From positions 4,565,328 to 4,629,327 of the forward strand of contig NC_039480.1 in NCBI RefSeq assembly GCF_003590095.1: a stretch of 64,000 nt of DNA, given 5' to 3'. The notes below the pieces were generated by a model. That model was given only the letters and a program-made list of their open reading frames with translations. It had not been told where the DNA came from and searched no databases. Of this stretch, positions 29,288-39,900 are shown piece by piece. A program made the translations under genes and the position numbers. The first letter of the stretch is position 1. Each line of letters opens with the position of its first letter. Source of the stretch: Trichoplusia ni. Its lineage: Eukaryota; Arthropoda; Insecta; Lepidoptera; Noctuidae.

Positions 29288-29643
29288 ATCATCCTAGCCT
29301 TTTCGCAACTATGTTGGGTTCGGATTCCAGTCTAACCGGATTCAGCTAAGTACCAGTGTTTTACAAGGAGCGACTGCCTATCTGACCTCAACCCAGTTAC
29401 CTGGGCAACTCGATACACCTTAGTTAGACTGGTTGTCAGACTCTCTAGGTTCTGACTACCCGTAATGACTGTGAAAGATGTACATATGAATAACAGCCGA
29501 AACACAACTTCACGTGCCTTCCGAAACGAGAAGAAACTCGTAATTATAAAGATATAGATAGCATCGATAGTCACCCATCCAAGTACTGACATTGTCAAGC
29601 GTAGCTTAACCTGTGATCGATCAAATTGTGCAGTTATAGCTCG
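29288..29643 (-). mobile_element. 5S-rRNA-derived SINE, diverged full-length copy
   Basis: It has the same order of blocks as the other copies, with many substitutions: 3' end near 29290 (CTAGCCTTTTCGCAACTATG), 5S-like block near 29570-29620. It is older than the copies with perfect target duplications. Confidence 0.75.
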
Positions 29644-30262
29644 TCTTTTCTTACTTTCTTGTTGAGCTTGAACTCCTTACACTACACACAAGTTGGTAGG
29701 TTAGCAAAACTAAAAATCAATTGAGAACTTAAAGAGAACCAAGGGGCTTGTTGGCTTAATCCGATACTGACTTCCGCGAATGTTGGAGACCAACGTCACC
29801 TCGTCAAACTATCTGGACATGAGGCTTGGTACTACATAATAGGTATTTGTGACAAATATGAAACGAAAATGCATTTAATTTGTACTAAAAACTATAAATA
29901 ATGTGATATTTAGCTAAATATTTAGACAAAACTCATATTAAAGCAGCCGTTAAGTATGATGTCACATTCAAATGGGCTCCCGACTTTCAGGGCTAAAATT
30001 CCGCTTTTTACAATTCCCGATGATTGAAAATGAAATTTTTTCAACACAATCATTGAAAATTCAGTACCGGGCGGAACACTCACTGTCAATACAATTAATT
30101 TTCAATCAAATGAAAAAGTGTCAATTTTAATTCAATTTCCATTTATTCAACGGCATTTGTAAATAACGGATTTTGGGCCCTGTAGTCCGATCAATGTAAT
30201 ATTTTGTCATATCAGCTAATTGCGACTGTGATTGGACACGAACAAGACACAATACATAGGAT

Positions 30263-30488
30263 CAGTGGCGTAGCTAGGAGGGGGGGGGGCGGTCCGCCCC
30301 GGGCGCCACTATCAGAATGGCGGCAAAATTGTCAAAAGGTGGCAAACTATCGAACATTCCGAGGTTCCGCGCGCGAACGAAATATACACTTTTACCGTGA
30401 CAAAAAGCGAGCTTTTTTTTTAGATAACTTTTTTGGGCGCCAAGGTGTGAATCCGCCCCGGGCGACGGTGACCCGATCTACGCCACTG
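30263..30488. mobile_element. hAT-like MITE, CAGTGGCGTAG ends
   Basis: 226 bp with perfect 11-bp inverted ends CAGTGGCGTAG / CTACGCCACTG, flanked by a slightly decayed 8-bp duplication (CATAGGAT and TACAGGAT). Subterminal blocks are GC-rich (CGCCCCGGGCGCC). Confidence 0.8.
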
Positions 30489-30591
30489 TACAGGATATAT
30501 GACAGACAATTAACAAATTATTGTGTTCATCAATATTGCCGAAATTGGGAGACGAAAATTATACATTTGTGAAATTATTTTATAGGTATAA

Positions 30592-30758
30592 TTCAACTCA
30601 TCTTTGATCGCTATGTGAGGGTATCCCTTGTAACTACACAGTGGCGTTGTGTACTAACACAGCTGTCATTTGTGTGTCACTGTCACACTAATTAAAGTTT
30701 TCAAAATAAATAATCGCTGTCAATCGCACGCACACATAGCGAGCACAGATGAGTTGAA
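30592..30758. mobile_element. MITE with TTCAACTCATCT ends
   Basis: 167 bp with inverted ends TTCAACTCATCT / AGATGAGTTGAA and the same interior as the 28113 copy. Confidence 0.75.
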
Positions 30759-30990
30759 CTGTGTTTATATATATATATATTTTAAATAATAAGTATTCAA
30801 TATTCAATAGAATAAAATTCAATTTTAATTATTTTATATATTCAATTAATTTTGGGATACGCACAAATATTAGAGGATGGTGCGAAAGCTTAGCAATTAA
30901 ACATGATAAAATATATCTTACATAACAATAATCTATTTTATGAGGTCGAAAAAATTCTGTTTATCACATCTAACTTTATTGACCATTATT

Positions 30991-31228
30991 TTCCCACGTT
31001 TTTATATACCAACTTTTGTCGTTGGCGTTGGCGTTTGGCGTTTCGGTTGGATTTTGCAATTTAATTTTGAGGCACTTCCCGATAAGCTAGCAGGCTGAAA
31101 TTGTCAGGGTAGCTTCAGACCCGATGCCAATGCAATTTACAACTATAAAAACGGCTGGACCGATTTCGATAAAATTTAATTGGAGTGATATTTAAAAACG
31201 TGGGCTTTTAGATTTTTAAATCTATTAG
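30991..31228 (+). repeat. Interspersed repeat, GGCACTTCCCGATAAGCTAGC family
   Basis: Plus copy from TTCCCACGTTTTTATATACC to TTTTTAAATCTATTAG. Confidence 0.62.
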
Positions 31229-31429
31229 TTTTTTTACTGTCATAATTTAGTTGATAAATATAATTGCTTTTATGAGGTTTCCATGCTAAATGTACCTTAT
31301 AAAGATACAATTTAACATAATTGGGCTAAGTATGTGATTCGATAAATCGTAAGTGAATTTCTTGAATTGGGATATCGCGAATTTATAGTAAAATTACCCT
31401 GTAATAATAATGTTATTTATCAATCTTGC

Positions 31430-31550
31430 TAACATTTCCAAAAGCTATGTTGGTGTTGTTTTCCAGTCTCACCGGATTGCTGAACACGAGTATGTTACAT
31501 AGCGTCTGCCTATCTGACGTCCACAACCCATATTACTGGGTAAAACATTT
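31430..31550 (-). mobile_element. Probable relic of the 5S-derived SINE
   Basis: Weak match to the 3' half (GCTATGTTGG, TTCCAGTCTCACCGG, GCCTATCTGACG, ACTGGGTAAAACA). Heavily diverged. Confidence 0.4.
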
Positions 31551-31644
31551 TTATAACATGGACGTTTTAAAATTGGTTTTTAGTAAAAATTTCGTATTTT
31601 ACCAAGTAACAATTGTTTATATTTACAATTAAGGGAGTTTCGAA

Positions 31645-31815
31645 GTGCAACAGTTACAGGCTGGTGTTTTAAACGGCTTGGTTAATGGCGCCCACCGTGG
31701 GGCACCACAAGCGTGGTGATCAATGCTCGTTCTCTGTACGAGAGGCCTGCAGTGGGACAGTTACAGGCTGGTGTTATTAACAGCTTCCGTTATTAACATC
31801 GTGGGGTTCCAAAGC
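31645..31815 (+). repeat. LINE-3'-end-type repeat, about 1.5 tandem units
   Basis: ACAGTTACAGGCTGGTGTT occurs twice about 110 bp apart, with AATGGCGCCCACCGTGGGGC and GATCAATGCTCGTTCTCTGT between. Related copies are at 33232, 38067 and 39898. Confidence 0.65.
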
Positions 31816-31819
31816 CTAT

Positions 31820-33225
31820 AACTCTATAGGTAGCTTTCTGTATGATAGACATTTGTACTAAGTCAATAGGAAAACTTAGGTTCATATTTTATAAGTACGT
31901 AAGATTCCGTTTTATTTCAAATTTAAAACATAATTTTAAATATTTCATTTTAATTTCATTAAATAATATTTGAATTAACCACTTGGTTAAAATATAAATG
32001 ATTACAATTCTAATGAATTTGATAATTTTAAGTATATAAATTCATAATTTAAGTAGCAATGCTAAAATAAGCTATTTTTGTCGCCATGGCAACTAAAAAT
32101 TTGAATTTATTTAGATTTTCCTGTAAATATGAATATAATTTCCTTTTTTAGGATATTTTAAGTAAAAAAAAGGAAAATGACTTAATTCTTAGTTTCATTT
32201 AAAAGTAATTCGTGTCTGCAGAATCCTTATTAAGTTTTTTATTTTAATTTTAGTAATGTGTATGCGACAAAAATGGCTTAAAAATAATGGAAGCACATTT
32301 TATATTGATATGAATGTGATTATTTTAAAACAATGATGTTTACGTATAATTTAAATAATGAGAGACATAATATTTAAACAGAAACCAGTCACTTTATACA
32401 TCCTGTTCCATGATCATATTTCTTAAAAAACAAAATATACAACCGTCTTGCAATAAAAACTACTGATCAAGGCTTGATGAAATTATAGAAAAAATGACAG
32501 CACTTTCTCGTAAAATAAAAAAAAAAACAATTAAAGCGGTTTGTATTTATATTAATTAAAATAAGATGTTATATGACTATAAATAAATTCGTTTTTGTTA
32601 AGTTACAAGATCTGGCTTGCCTAATTTTACATCGCACCGAATAGAAAACTTCAAATGTATATGAATGACATTCCGTTTCGACAAGTGACGTGACTTTGAC
32701 GTGTCAGTTCAATACATTTGAGTGATTCGTCAGCGTTAGCGCGAGGAGTCATGTAACTTGTCTAAAAGTATTCTCGCTTTATCTCTTATGATAATAATAA
32801 AATCTATTTGGAAGTCACCAGCCATTCACGATACTATTTTTGATATAAAAATACATACTACTTGAAATTAAATATTATTTGTTATTTTTACGCGGTAAGA
32901 AAAATCCCAGTTATTTAAAATGCCACTTCTTTGTATAGGCCTGAAGAAGTTACATAAGATAACATTAGACAATTATATTGTCAAAATCAAAATAAAATAT
33001 TGAAATATACATGAAAACTACATGGTAAGAGAGACGGGATACATGAAATAGATATGAAAGATCTAATCAATTGCTAAAATCAAGTATTATGAACTAAAGG
33101 AAAGTTATCGTTTTTTAAAGGTTAAAGTGGCATTAAAAATTTGTCTGGAACTATCTTATAAGTTTAAAAAACAATTAATGCAAAATTCTTTTATGCTTGT
33201 ACGCTGAGAAGAAACAGCAAAATGT
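31820..33225. other. AT-rich intergenic DNA, nothing recognised
   Basis: No gene, and no repeat shared with the rest of the window could be supported. Confidence 0.4.
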
Positions 33226-33231
33226 CTATAG

Positions 33232-33372
33232 GCATGATGATCAATGCTCCTTCTCTGCATGAGAGGCCTGCAGTGGGACAGTTACAGGCTGGTGTTAATA
33301 ATAGCTTCGGTAATGGCGCCCCACCGTGGGGCAGCTCACAAGCGCTGATCAATGCTCGTTCTCCGTACAAGC
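33232..33372 (+). repeat. LINE-3'-end-type repeat
   Basis: It contains GAGAGGCCTGCAGTGGGACA, GGTAATGGCGCCCCACCG and GGGGCAGCTCACAAGCG. Confidence 0.65.
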
Positions 33373-33988
33373 GACCTACTTAAAAATTACTATTTAAGTT
33401 AAATTATATTTTCTTTATTTATATAATAACTATATACGCTTTGTAATCGGTGACAGATCGCCATCTGGTGTTGTATCGTTAAAACTATTTAGTATAAGAA
33501 TCACGTTGTTTTTTTGTATAAAACGCATGAAAAACTATTTTGTTTCTCATTTCTTACAAATTTGATTACTAACCAAAATGTATTTGAAAATAACTTAATA
33601 AAAATAAGATATTTAAATATATTTTTTATAGAATTTTGACGTATACAAGAATGTAAAATTATACGTATTTCGTCGACTTTAAGAAAAAAAAAGTATTTAT
33701 ACAACGTGTAATATAGTGATAATATTTATCCTATTAACAAAGAGTCAATTATCACGTCTTAAAGTAATATTATTGGAACGATCTCGTAAAAAAGGGTTAC
33801 AGTGATTTTGGATCTCTTGTGACGTCACTTACCAGTACGCTTTTTACTAGCAAGTGACGTTACTAACCTCACTACCATACATTACATCCTCTTATGAGCT
33901 ATTTAATGCTTTCTTTTTAAATATTTGATAAAGTACAATATTATCTAGTTTATCTGACGGACTTAACAGATTTCTATTTTTAGATTTA

Positions 33989-34115
33989 GCGCCTGTTTCA
34001 CAATCACTGATCAACCGCTATCTGGCAGATAAATTGAAAAATTTGACATTATTTTTATGAAGAAATCGGTCAAGTAATTTAACGGGAACTTTTTTGGCGG
34101 TGGTGAAATAGGCCC
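33989..34115. mobile_element. MITE-like foldback, GCCTGTTTCAC ends
   Basis: Imperfect inverted ends GCCTGTTTCACAATC and GGTGGTGAAATAGGC about 127 bp apart. Confidence 0.5.
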
Positions 34116-34182
34116 TTAGACAAATATTACAGTGGTGATACTTAGTACATACAATTTAAGTACAATGACGTTTTATTATAAA

Positions 34183-34446
34183 TTAGCTGTTGCCCCCGAC
34201 GTCGTCCGGGTGGTTAGAAGATATAAGTTAGGATTTTTTGAACGGAAGAAGATATTTTTTCCCCGTTTTTGCCACATTTTCCATTGTACCTTCGCTTCTA
34301 TAAGTTGCAGCGTGATGTTATATAGCCTTAAACCTTCCTCGATGAATGGTCTATTGAACACAAAAATATTTTTTCAATTTGAACCAGTAGTTCCTGAGAT
34401 TAGCGTGTTCAAACAAACAAACTCTTCAGCTTTATATATTAGTATA
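34183..34446 (-). mobile_element. Helitron-like element, CTAGCTGTTGCCCG family
   Basis: From TTAGCTGTTGCCCCCGACGT to ATATTAGTATAGAC; intergenic. Confidence 0.55.
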
Positions 34447-34615
34447 GACAATACTTTAAGACGTGGTAGTAGGCTCTCTGAATAAACTAATTATACTCTT
34501 TCCGTTCTAAAAAGAATGGGAGACTGAAAAATTGATCATAAAGTGGCAACATGTTTTCTGATTAGATTGCAATTGAAATATTATGTGGAGTTGGATTTCG
34601 GTTCTAATTTTCCTG

Positions 34616-34740
34616 TGATCATCGGCCTACCCTTTTCTCAACTATGTTGGGGTCGGCTTATTTTCCTTTTAAAAGGTCATGATCATCGGCCTACCCTTTT
34701 CCCAACTATGTTGGGGTTCGGCTTCCAGGCTCAATTTCAG
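34616..34740 (-). mobile_element. Two adjacent 3'-end fragments of the 5S-derived SINE
   Basis: Two copies of the 3' terminal 40-50 bp (ATCATCGGCCTACCC through ATGTTGGGGTCGGCT) at about 34617-34660 and 34680-34735, both minus oriented and separated by 20 bp. Confidence 0.65.
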
Positions 34741-34989
34741 CTACCTTTAAATTTTTAATATGTGTTTATAAAAATGGGCCTCCACGATATTTTAATGTTT
34801 TCCTTGCGGTCCTATGATTGAATTTCTATGACAAGGTCAGGTACGATTTAAAATGCAGGAAAATACTAATGTGACTTCTTCAATGTTATATGTACCTTCT
34901 TAATTATTCTAAGACACCACTGTCAAACGGTAAACGAGAACATCGTGAGGAAATCTGGATACCAAATATTGGAATCTGAAATCGCCCGC

Positions 34990-35072
34990 AGTGAGCTAGC
35001 GTGGTGATCAATGCTCAAACCTTCCCTATATGGGAAGAGGCCTGTGCCCAGCAGTGGGACGTATACAGGGTA
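34990..35072 (+). mobile_element. LINE 3' end fragment
   Basis: GTGAGCTAGCGTGGTGATCA, then GAAGAGGCCTGTGCCCAGCA and GTGGGACG, a very common end of lepidopteran LINE copies. The related motif GCCCAGCAGTGGGA also occurs at 63942 and 49391 (with one change). Confidence 0.55.
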
Positions 35073-35370
35073 TTACTGTATTATTTATATTAAATCAGCA
35101 ACATGTTTCTCGACACTTTTCGAACAATTTTAAGTCCTGTCAAAAAGTTCTTCGTAGAACGGACAGAGTATAAATTTGAGGTTTTAAGGCTCTTAGTTTC
35201 ATAAAAAAGTAGAAAATATGCTATAAGGCAACATACACTTTTTATATGTTTAGAAAAGTTTTTATAAATCTACTTCTGAATTTTAATTGGTTTATTTAAG
35301 AGAAGTCACTTTTAGTGTAAAAGTAATATAGTTTCTTGTCATATTTTAAATATCGATGTAAGTAAGAATA

Positions 35371-35540
35371 TAGGCTCTGACTACTATACCCGAGGTCGTG
35401 GGTTCAATTCCCACTCAGGATAAAAGGCTTTGGTAATAATCCCGAATATTTGTACTGAAATATGTTTGTCAGTTGTCTAGTACTCATAATACAAGCTTTG
35501 CTTAGTTTGAGACTAGATGGCGTTGTGTAAAAGTTAATAT
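35371..35540 (+). mobile_element. tRNA-derived SINE, family B, with internal deletion
   Basis: It keeps the B box (GTGGGTTCAATTCCCACTCA) and the 3' third (GTCTAGTACTCATAATACAA); box A and the middle are lost. Confidence 0.7.
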
Positions 35541-35603
35541 CTAATCAAAATTGGTACAACATGTATATTTAGATAGAAAATTCATTTCTAAAAGGAAAGA
35601 CAT

Positions 35604-35609
35604 TTTATT
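35604..35609 (-). promoter_or_regulatory. Candidate distal poly(A) signal after terminal exon B
   Basis: AATAAA on the coding strand, 172 nt past the exon B stop. This is a plausible distance for a 3' end. Confidence 0.35.
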
Positions 35610-35780
35610 TATCCCACGGAAACGACATTTAAAATATGACCAAACATTATTAAACTTTAATCTTCAATTAAATTCAAATTGCTTTCATGATTAACACATA
35701 CATATAAAAAGTGGCACTTCACTTCTATAATACACCGCCGTAATTCTATCGATAGATCCATTAATATTTATCGATAAAAA

Positions 35781-36992
35781 CTACGCTTTATCGATACCAC
35801 TGTCCTTATTCCTCTGCGCTATCCTTCTTCTTCTGTGTATAAAGGGAACGAAGCCCCACAGAGCGGCTCCGAATATTAATATAAAACCGAGGGTCACAAA
35901 AAGAGATTTATATGATTTCGTATACTCAAACCACAGGCCACATACCGGTGGTCCTACTAACTGCAAAATACCGTTAACGAATAAACTTATACCGTATGAC
36001 GACATTAGTCTCTCAGTACCCAACATTTCTGTCATAACTAGGGCAGTTACACCAACATTAATTCCTGAAGCGATACCGAAAATAGAGCAGAAAGCACTTA
36101 TCGCAGAGTAACTGGACACCAAAGGTATCATGGATAAACTAATACCGGATAAGAGCAATCCAAAAATAAAGAAATAACGCTTAGGTGTTAATACTAAGTC
36201 CGATAGAGCTGACCCACCGATTCTCCCAACCAAATCAAGCGCGGAAATTATTGATAAGAGGTACGCACCCAAAGATTTATCGAAACCACACTCCTTAGCG
36301 TAAGATGGTACTAAAATTATAAAGTTTGTGTAAGATATCGCGCAAGTACAATTTGATATTAATATAACCAAATAGATTGGGTCTTTGAGTAATTGGATAT
36401 CGAAGTATTTGCTTGGTTCTTTCTTCGAGTCGTCTTCTTTCGAACGCTTTTTGCATCCACAGCAATAGCTGATTGGTGCTAAACTATCTGTCACGGATTT
36501 TAAACTGAATTGTGAAGCGAATTCGCTTGGCTTCTCGAAGGCTGACAGCGTGGACCCATGGAAAGGGGTCGACATGTATTGAAAACTTGATGTTGAAGGA
36601 CTCCTTTTTGGGGTTTTCGGTACCCCCAATTTCTTACCAAACGCTTCTTGAGAATTGACTCTGGAACTCTTTCCTTCAGGTACGGACTCTAGTAAAGACG
36701 GATTACTCGGTAAATGATTTTTGCTGGACATATGTTGGAGTCCGTGTCTGGACGAAGCTGGTGTGGTCTTCCTATTTCTTTCGACATCCTTGGATGTTAC
36801 CTGCACAGCGCTTGCTGACCTCGCGAAGTCTTGCTTGTTGCCTTCGTCGAGGGTCGCGTTAGACTGGTTCTTGTAGATCGGCGGTGATCCGTTGGGCATG
36901 TCGCCTGGGGTGTCTACTTCTGGTGTGAATGTCAGTTTGGGGTTTTCTGATTCTTCTAAGTCGCCTATGTCTTCTTCGATGAAAGGCTCCAA
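35781..36992 (-). CDS. MCT-like carrier, alternative terminal exon B (403 residues)
   Basis: After the acceptor acctcctttccacag it begins LEPFIEEDIGDLEES and ends DSGIDKA before TAG. The first codon is TTG straight after the acceptor, not a translation start. It has the same plan as exon A: an acidic start, a Ser-rich loop with STPFHGSTLSAFE and EFASQFSLKSVT, a Cys patch (YCCGCKK), TM7-12 and an Arg/Lys tail. No MCT-like 5' exons lie between it and exon A, so it most likely splices to the same shared upstream exons. Confidence 0.85.
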   Translation of the reverse strand: MEPFIEEDIGDLEESENPKLTFTPEVDTPGDMPNGSPPIYKNQSNATLDEGNKQDFARSASAVQVTSKDVERNRKTTPASSRHGLQHMSSKNHLPSNPSLLESVPEGKSSRVNSQEAFGKKLGVPKTPKRSPSTSSFQYMSTPFHGSTLSAFEKPSEFASQFSLKSVTDSLAPISYCCGCKKRSKEDDSKKEPSKYFDIQLLKDPIYLVILISNCTCAISYTNFIILVPSYAKECGFDKSLGAYLLSIISALDLVGRIGGSALSDLVLTPKRYFFIFGLLLSGISLSMIPLVSSYSAISAFCSIFGIASGINVGVTALVMTEMLGTERLMSSYGISLFVNGILQLVGPPVCGLWFEYTKSYKSLFVTLGFILIFGAALWGFVPFIHRRRRIAQRNKDSGIDKA

Positions 36993-39900
36993 CTGTGGAA
37001 AGGAGGTTTTTTAGAAATTGTTTTTACTTTTTCGTGTGGAAAAACCTACTTTGTATCGTTGATAAAGTTTTGATTCCTGTAGAGGTATGTATGCAAGGAC
37101 ATATTTCGAGGATTTTTATGGGCCATTTTTTGAATTTGGATTACCTGCCATCAGTTGACTAAAGTTCATTTGGAAGCTCATTTTTTTGTCGGCTCTGCTT
37201 TCTTTTTTGGTGAAAATTGATTATTTTGAAGTGAAAATTCAAATAAGGCCGAGCTTTATCAAAACATTAATTGCTTTTAGATTCACACAAATAAAACGCA
37301 AAATCTATAAAAAAATACATAATTTATTTAAAAATAAATTTAATGACTTACAATCTAATATTGGCTATTTAATACTTAATTATAATATAACAACTTTTTA
37401 TCCCTAGAAAGACGAATTTAATACAAATCTGAACGGCATTGGACGTTTGATCGTATTAGCAGCTTTATATGTAACGGACACAGGTTCGAGTCCAGCCTCA
37501 AGACCATCAACCTCGATAAATACACGTAAGTAAACTGTTACATCATTTAATAATGATTCATTATCACTATTGTATAGTTACCGGCACGGATCTTGAGCGC
37601 TGACCTTCACCTGCACAGAAGTGATTTTTTGTGTCCCTTTTGCGGTACAGTGCAGTGATTGTCCCGCAGCGCATCGCGTCATAGCCGACATGATTCGTTC
37701 TTTGCTGCAGTTGCATGCACCTCAAGAGGCGTACTCGTCACGCACAATTGATTCGCGTTTTATTTTACGATGCTCAAAGCGATCCCCACTCTTCCGCCGA
37801 GCGCTCAAGGTCCGTGCCGGTAACTATACATGTAGTTGAAAAATCTTGTAATTTTGAATATATTTTAAGCTAAATTCCGCCCTTTGTGCACTAGGTGCTA
37901 CCAGTCTTTGATACTCCTGGACTGTATTACTCTATGCTCGCGATACAAACGAGGGTATATGACGGTAGTTAGGCAAAGAGTACACATAGCAAAGACTTGA
38001 GACACCTTGTCAACAAAAATCTGATAAAGAAAACAAATGTAAGCTTTTACAAAGTCATTTGAGATCAATGCACGTTCTCTGTATGAGAGGCCTGCAGTGG
38101 GACAGTTACAGGCAGGTGTTATTGACAGCTTCGGTAATGGCGCCCAACGTGGGGCTTTCAAAAGTATGTGACAATAATAAGCTGGTACTTCCAATTTTAA
38201 GTAAAATTATATAATAATTAACAAATAATTACAGCTAGAAATTCAATTTAATTATCAATAAAGTAATTAACAAATCTAATATCATAATTAATTAATGGTA
38301 AAAAAATACATTAAAACATACATTTATAAATGGAATTCAATATACAAAGTACAATCATATTTAGTTTTAAGTATAAAAAACAAATAACATACTGGCAAAG
38401 TATAAAAATACGTAAAAAAACACCATTAGCTCAAATTAGACGTTTTTCGCTGTCCGTTTTTAGAAGCACTTTTTGACAGGTCCTAAAATAGACCAAAAGT
38501 GACGCTTAACACATATTCGACTTGACAAAGAATAAAATACAGTTTCACTACACACTTGAACATTAAAATCTTACGACCAATCAAAAGGTTTCTCTTAAAA
38601 CGGACTGTCGTGAAATCATTACAATTCTGAAACCCAATCTAACTATGGGATACTGTGTTACCGAGTAACACAGATTGTTTAGGTCAAATATGATGTTGGG
38701 TAAAAGAAATACATTTTTGCAAACAAATTGGTTATCTGTCAAACTTATGATCTTAACAATAGTTGTTTATCCTTGATTTTTCAGTATTTGTTGTAATTGC
38801 GGCAACAGAAATACATTATTTGCCCGAATATTAACTTCTGAGCGTGCGCCCAAAGGGAAAAAAACACACCTTTACTAATTCTCCGCTGCCTGTCCATCTA
38901 TCATCAAGAAGTATCTCATGAACTGTTACAGATAGACAGTTCAAATTACTAACAATATAAAAATATACAATTACGAATTTGTGCGATTTAATATACGTAA
39001 GTACATACATGTAATTCATTAAAGTTTAAGTCAACTTCAAAAAAAAACCCGCAAAACATATTAAAGTTCTTTTGCGAGAAATATCAAAAATAATTAATTT
39101 ATAAGTAAATAGATGCCAGGTACTTTAAAATTATAATTTTGTAAGCCTCTTTAGGTAACTTTAGTTTAATGGAATTAAAACTAAATAAAATAATTCTTAT
39201 CATTTAAAAAATCCTTTAAATAAAAGAATTTAATTTTTAATTCTTTCTTTTTGCCATTAAAATTCAATTTGGTATAATAGGAAACATCATTTTTTTTAAT
39301 TGGGACCTACGTTTCGCGGTTTCGATCCCCGCGTAGGACAAGCATTTGTGTGATCGACGGATGCTTGTTCTGAGTCTGGGTGTCTTTGTGCATGTGACTT
39401 GAATGTTTGTGAAACTACCCACAAATGAAATTAACTCATAAGTGCTAGATTCGGTAAAAAGAAATACATATTAAAAACCGAATCCGTCGCAACGTCAGCT
39501 CATGATTAAGGACTCCCGTTGGGTCCGAAACTAGTCGGGCGATCCCGATAAATACGCGTGAGTAAACCGTTGCATTATTTTAATAAGACATATCGGTTTG
39601 CTCTAAATTAACTAACCTTAATATAGTCAGCTACCGTTTAATAAAATAATATCAAGACCGTTTCAGGGGTTTTTAAAATTTATCTGGAAAAATAAAGCTA
39701 GTTTAGACGATGCGAGAAATATTACGTCGTAGACAAAAATACTATGATGCCACATCATAATTCTTTTTTTTCTTCTAAATACTTGTGCGAGAAAGAGACA
39801 TAATCTATTATATCTAGTTAAGTCTACGTGCGAAAGAGTAAGCACCATACATTTATATTTCGTTATAATAAGGTAAAAATGACATCTTAAATTGAATCGA

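Noticed and set aside
36990..36992. TTG (36990-36992) and TTG (42799-42801) as translation starts of separate transporter genes
   Set aside because: The first follows directly after a splice acceptor and the second is internal to its exon; both half-proteins would lack TM1-6, which the upstream exons provide in phase.
37621..37839. A 73-codon plus-strand frame between the transporter terminal exons
   Set aside because: It lies inside a MITE with 31-bp inverted ends and shows no protein motif.
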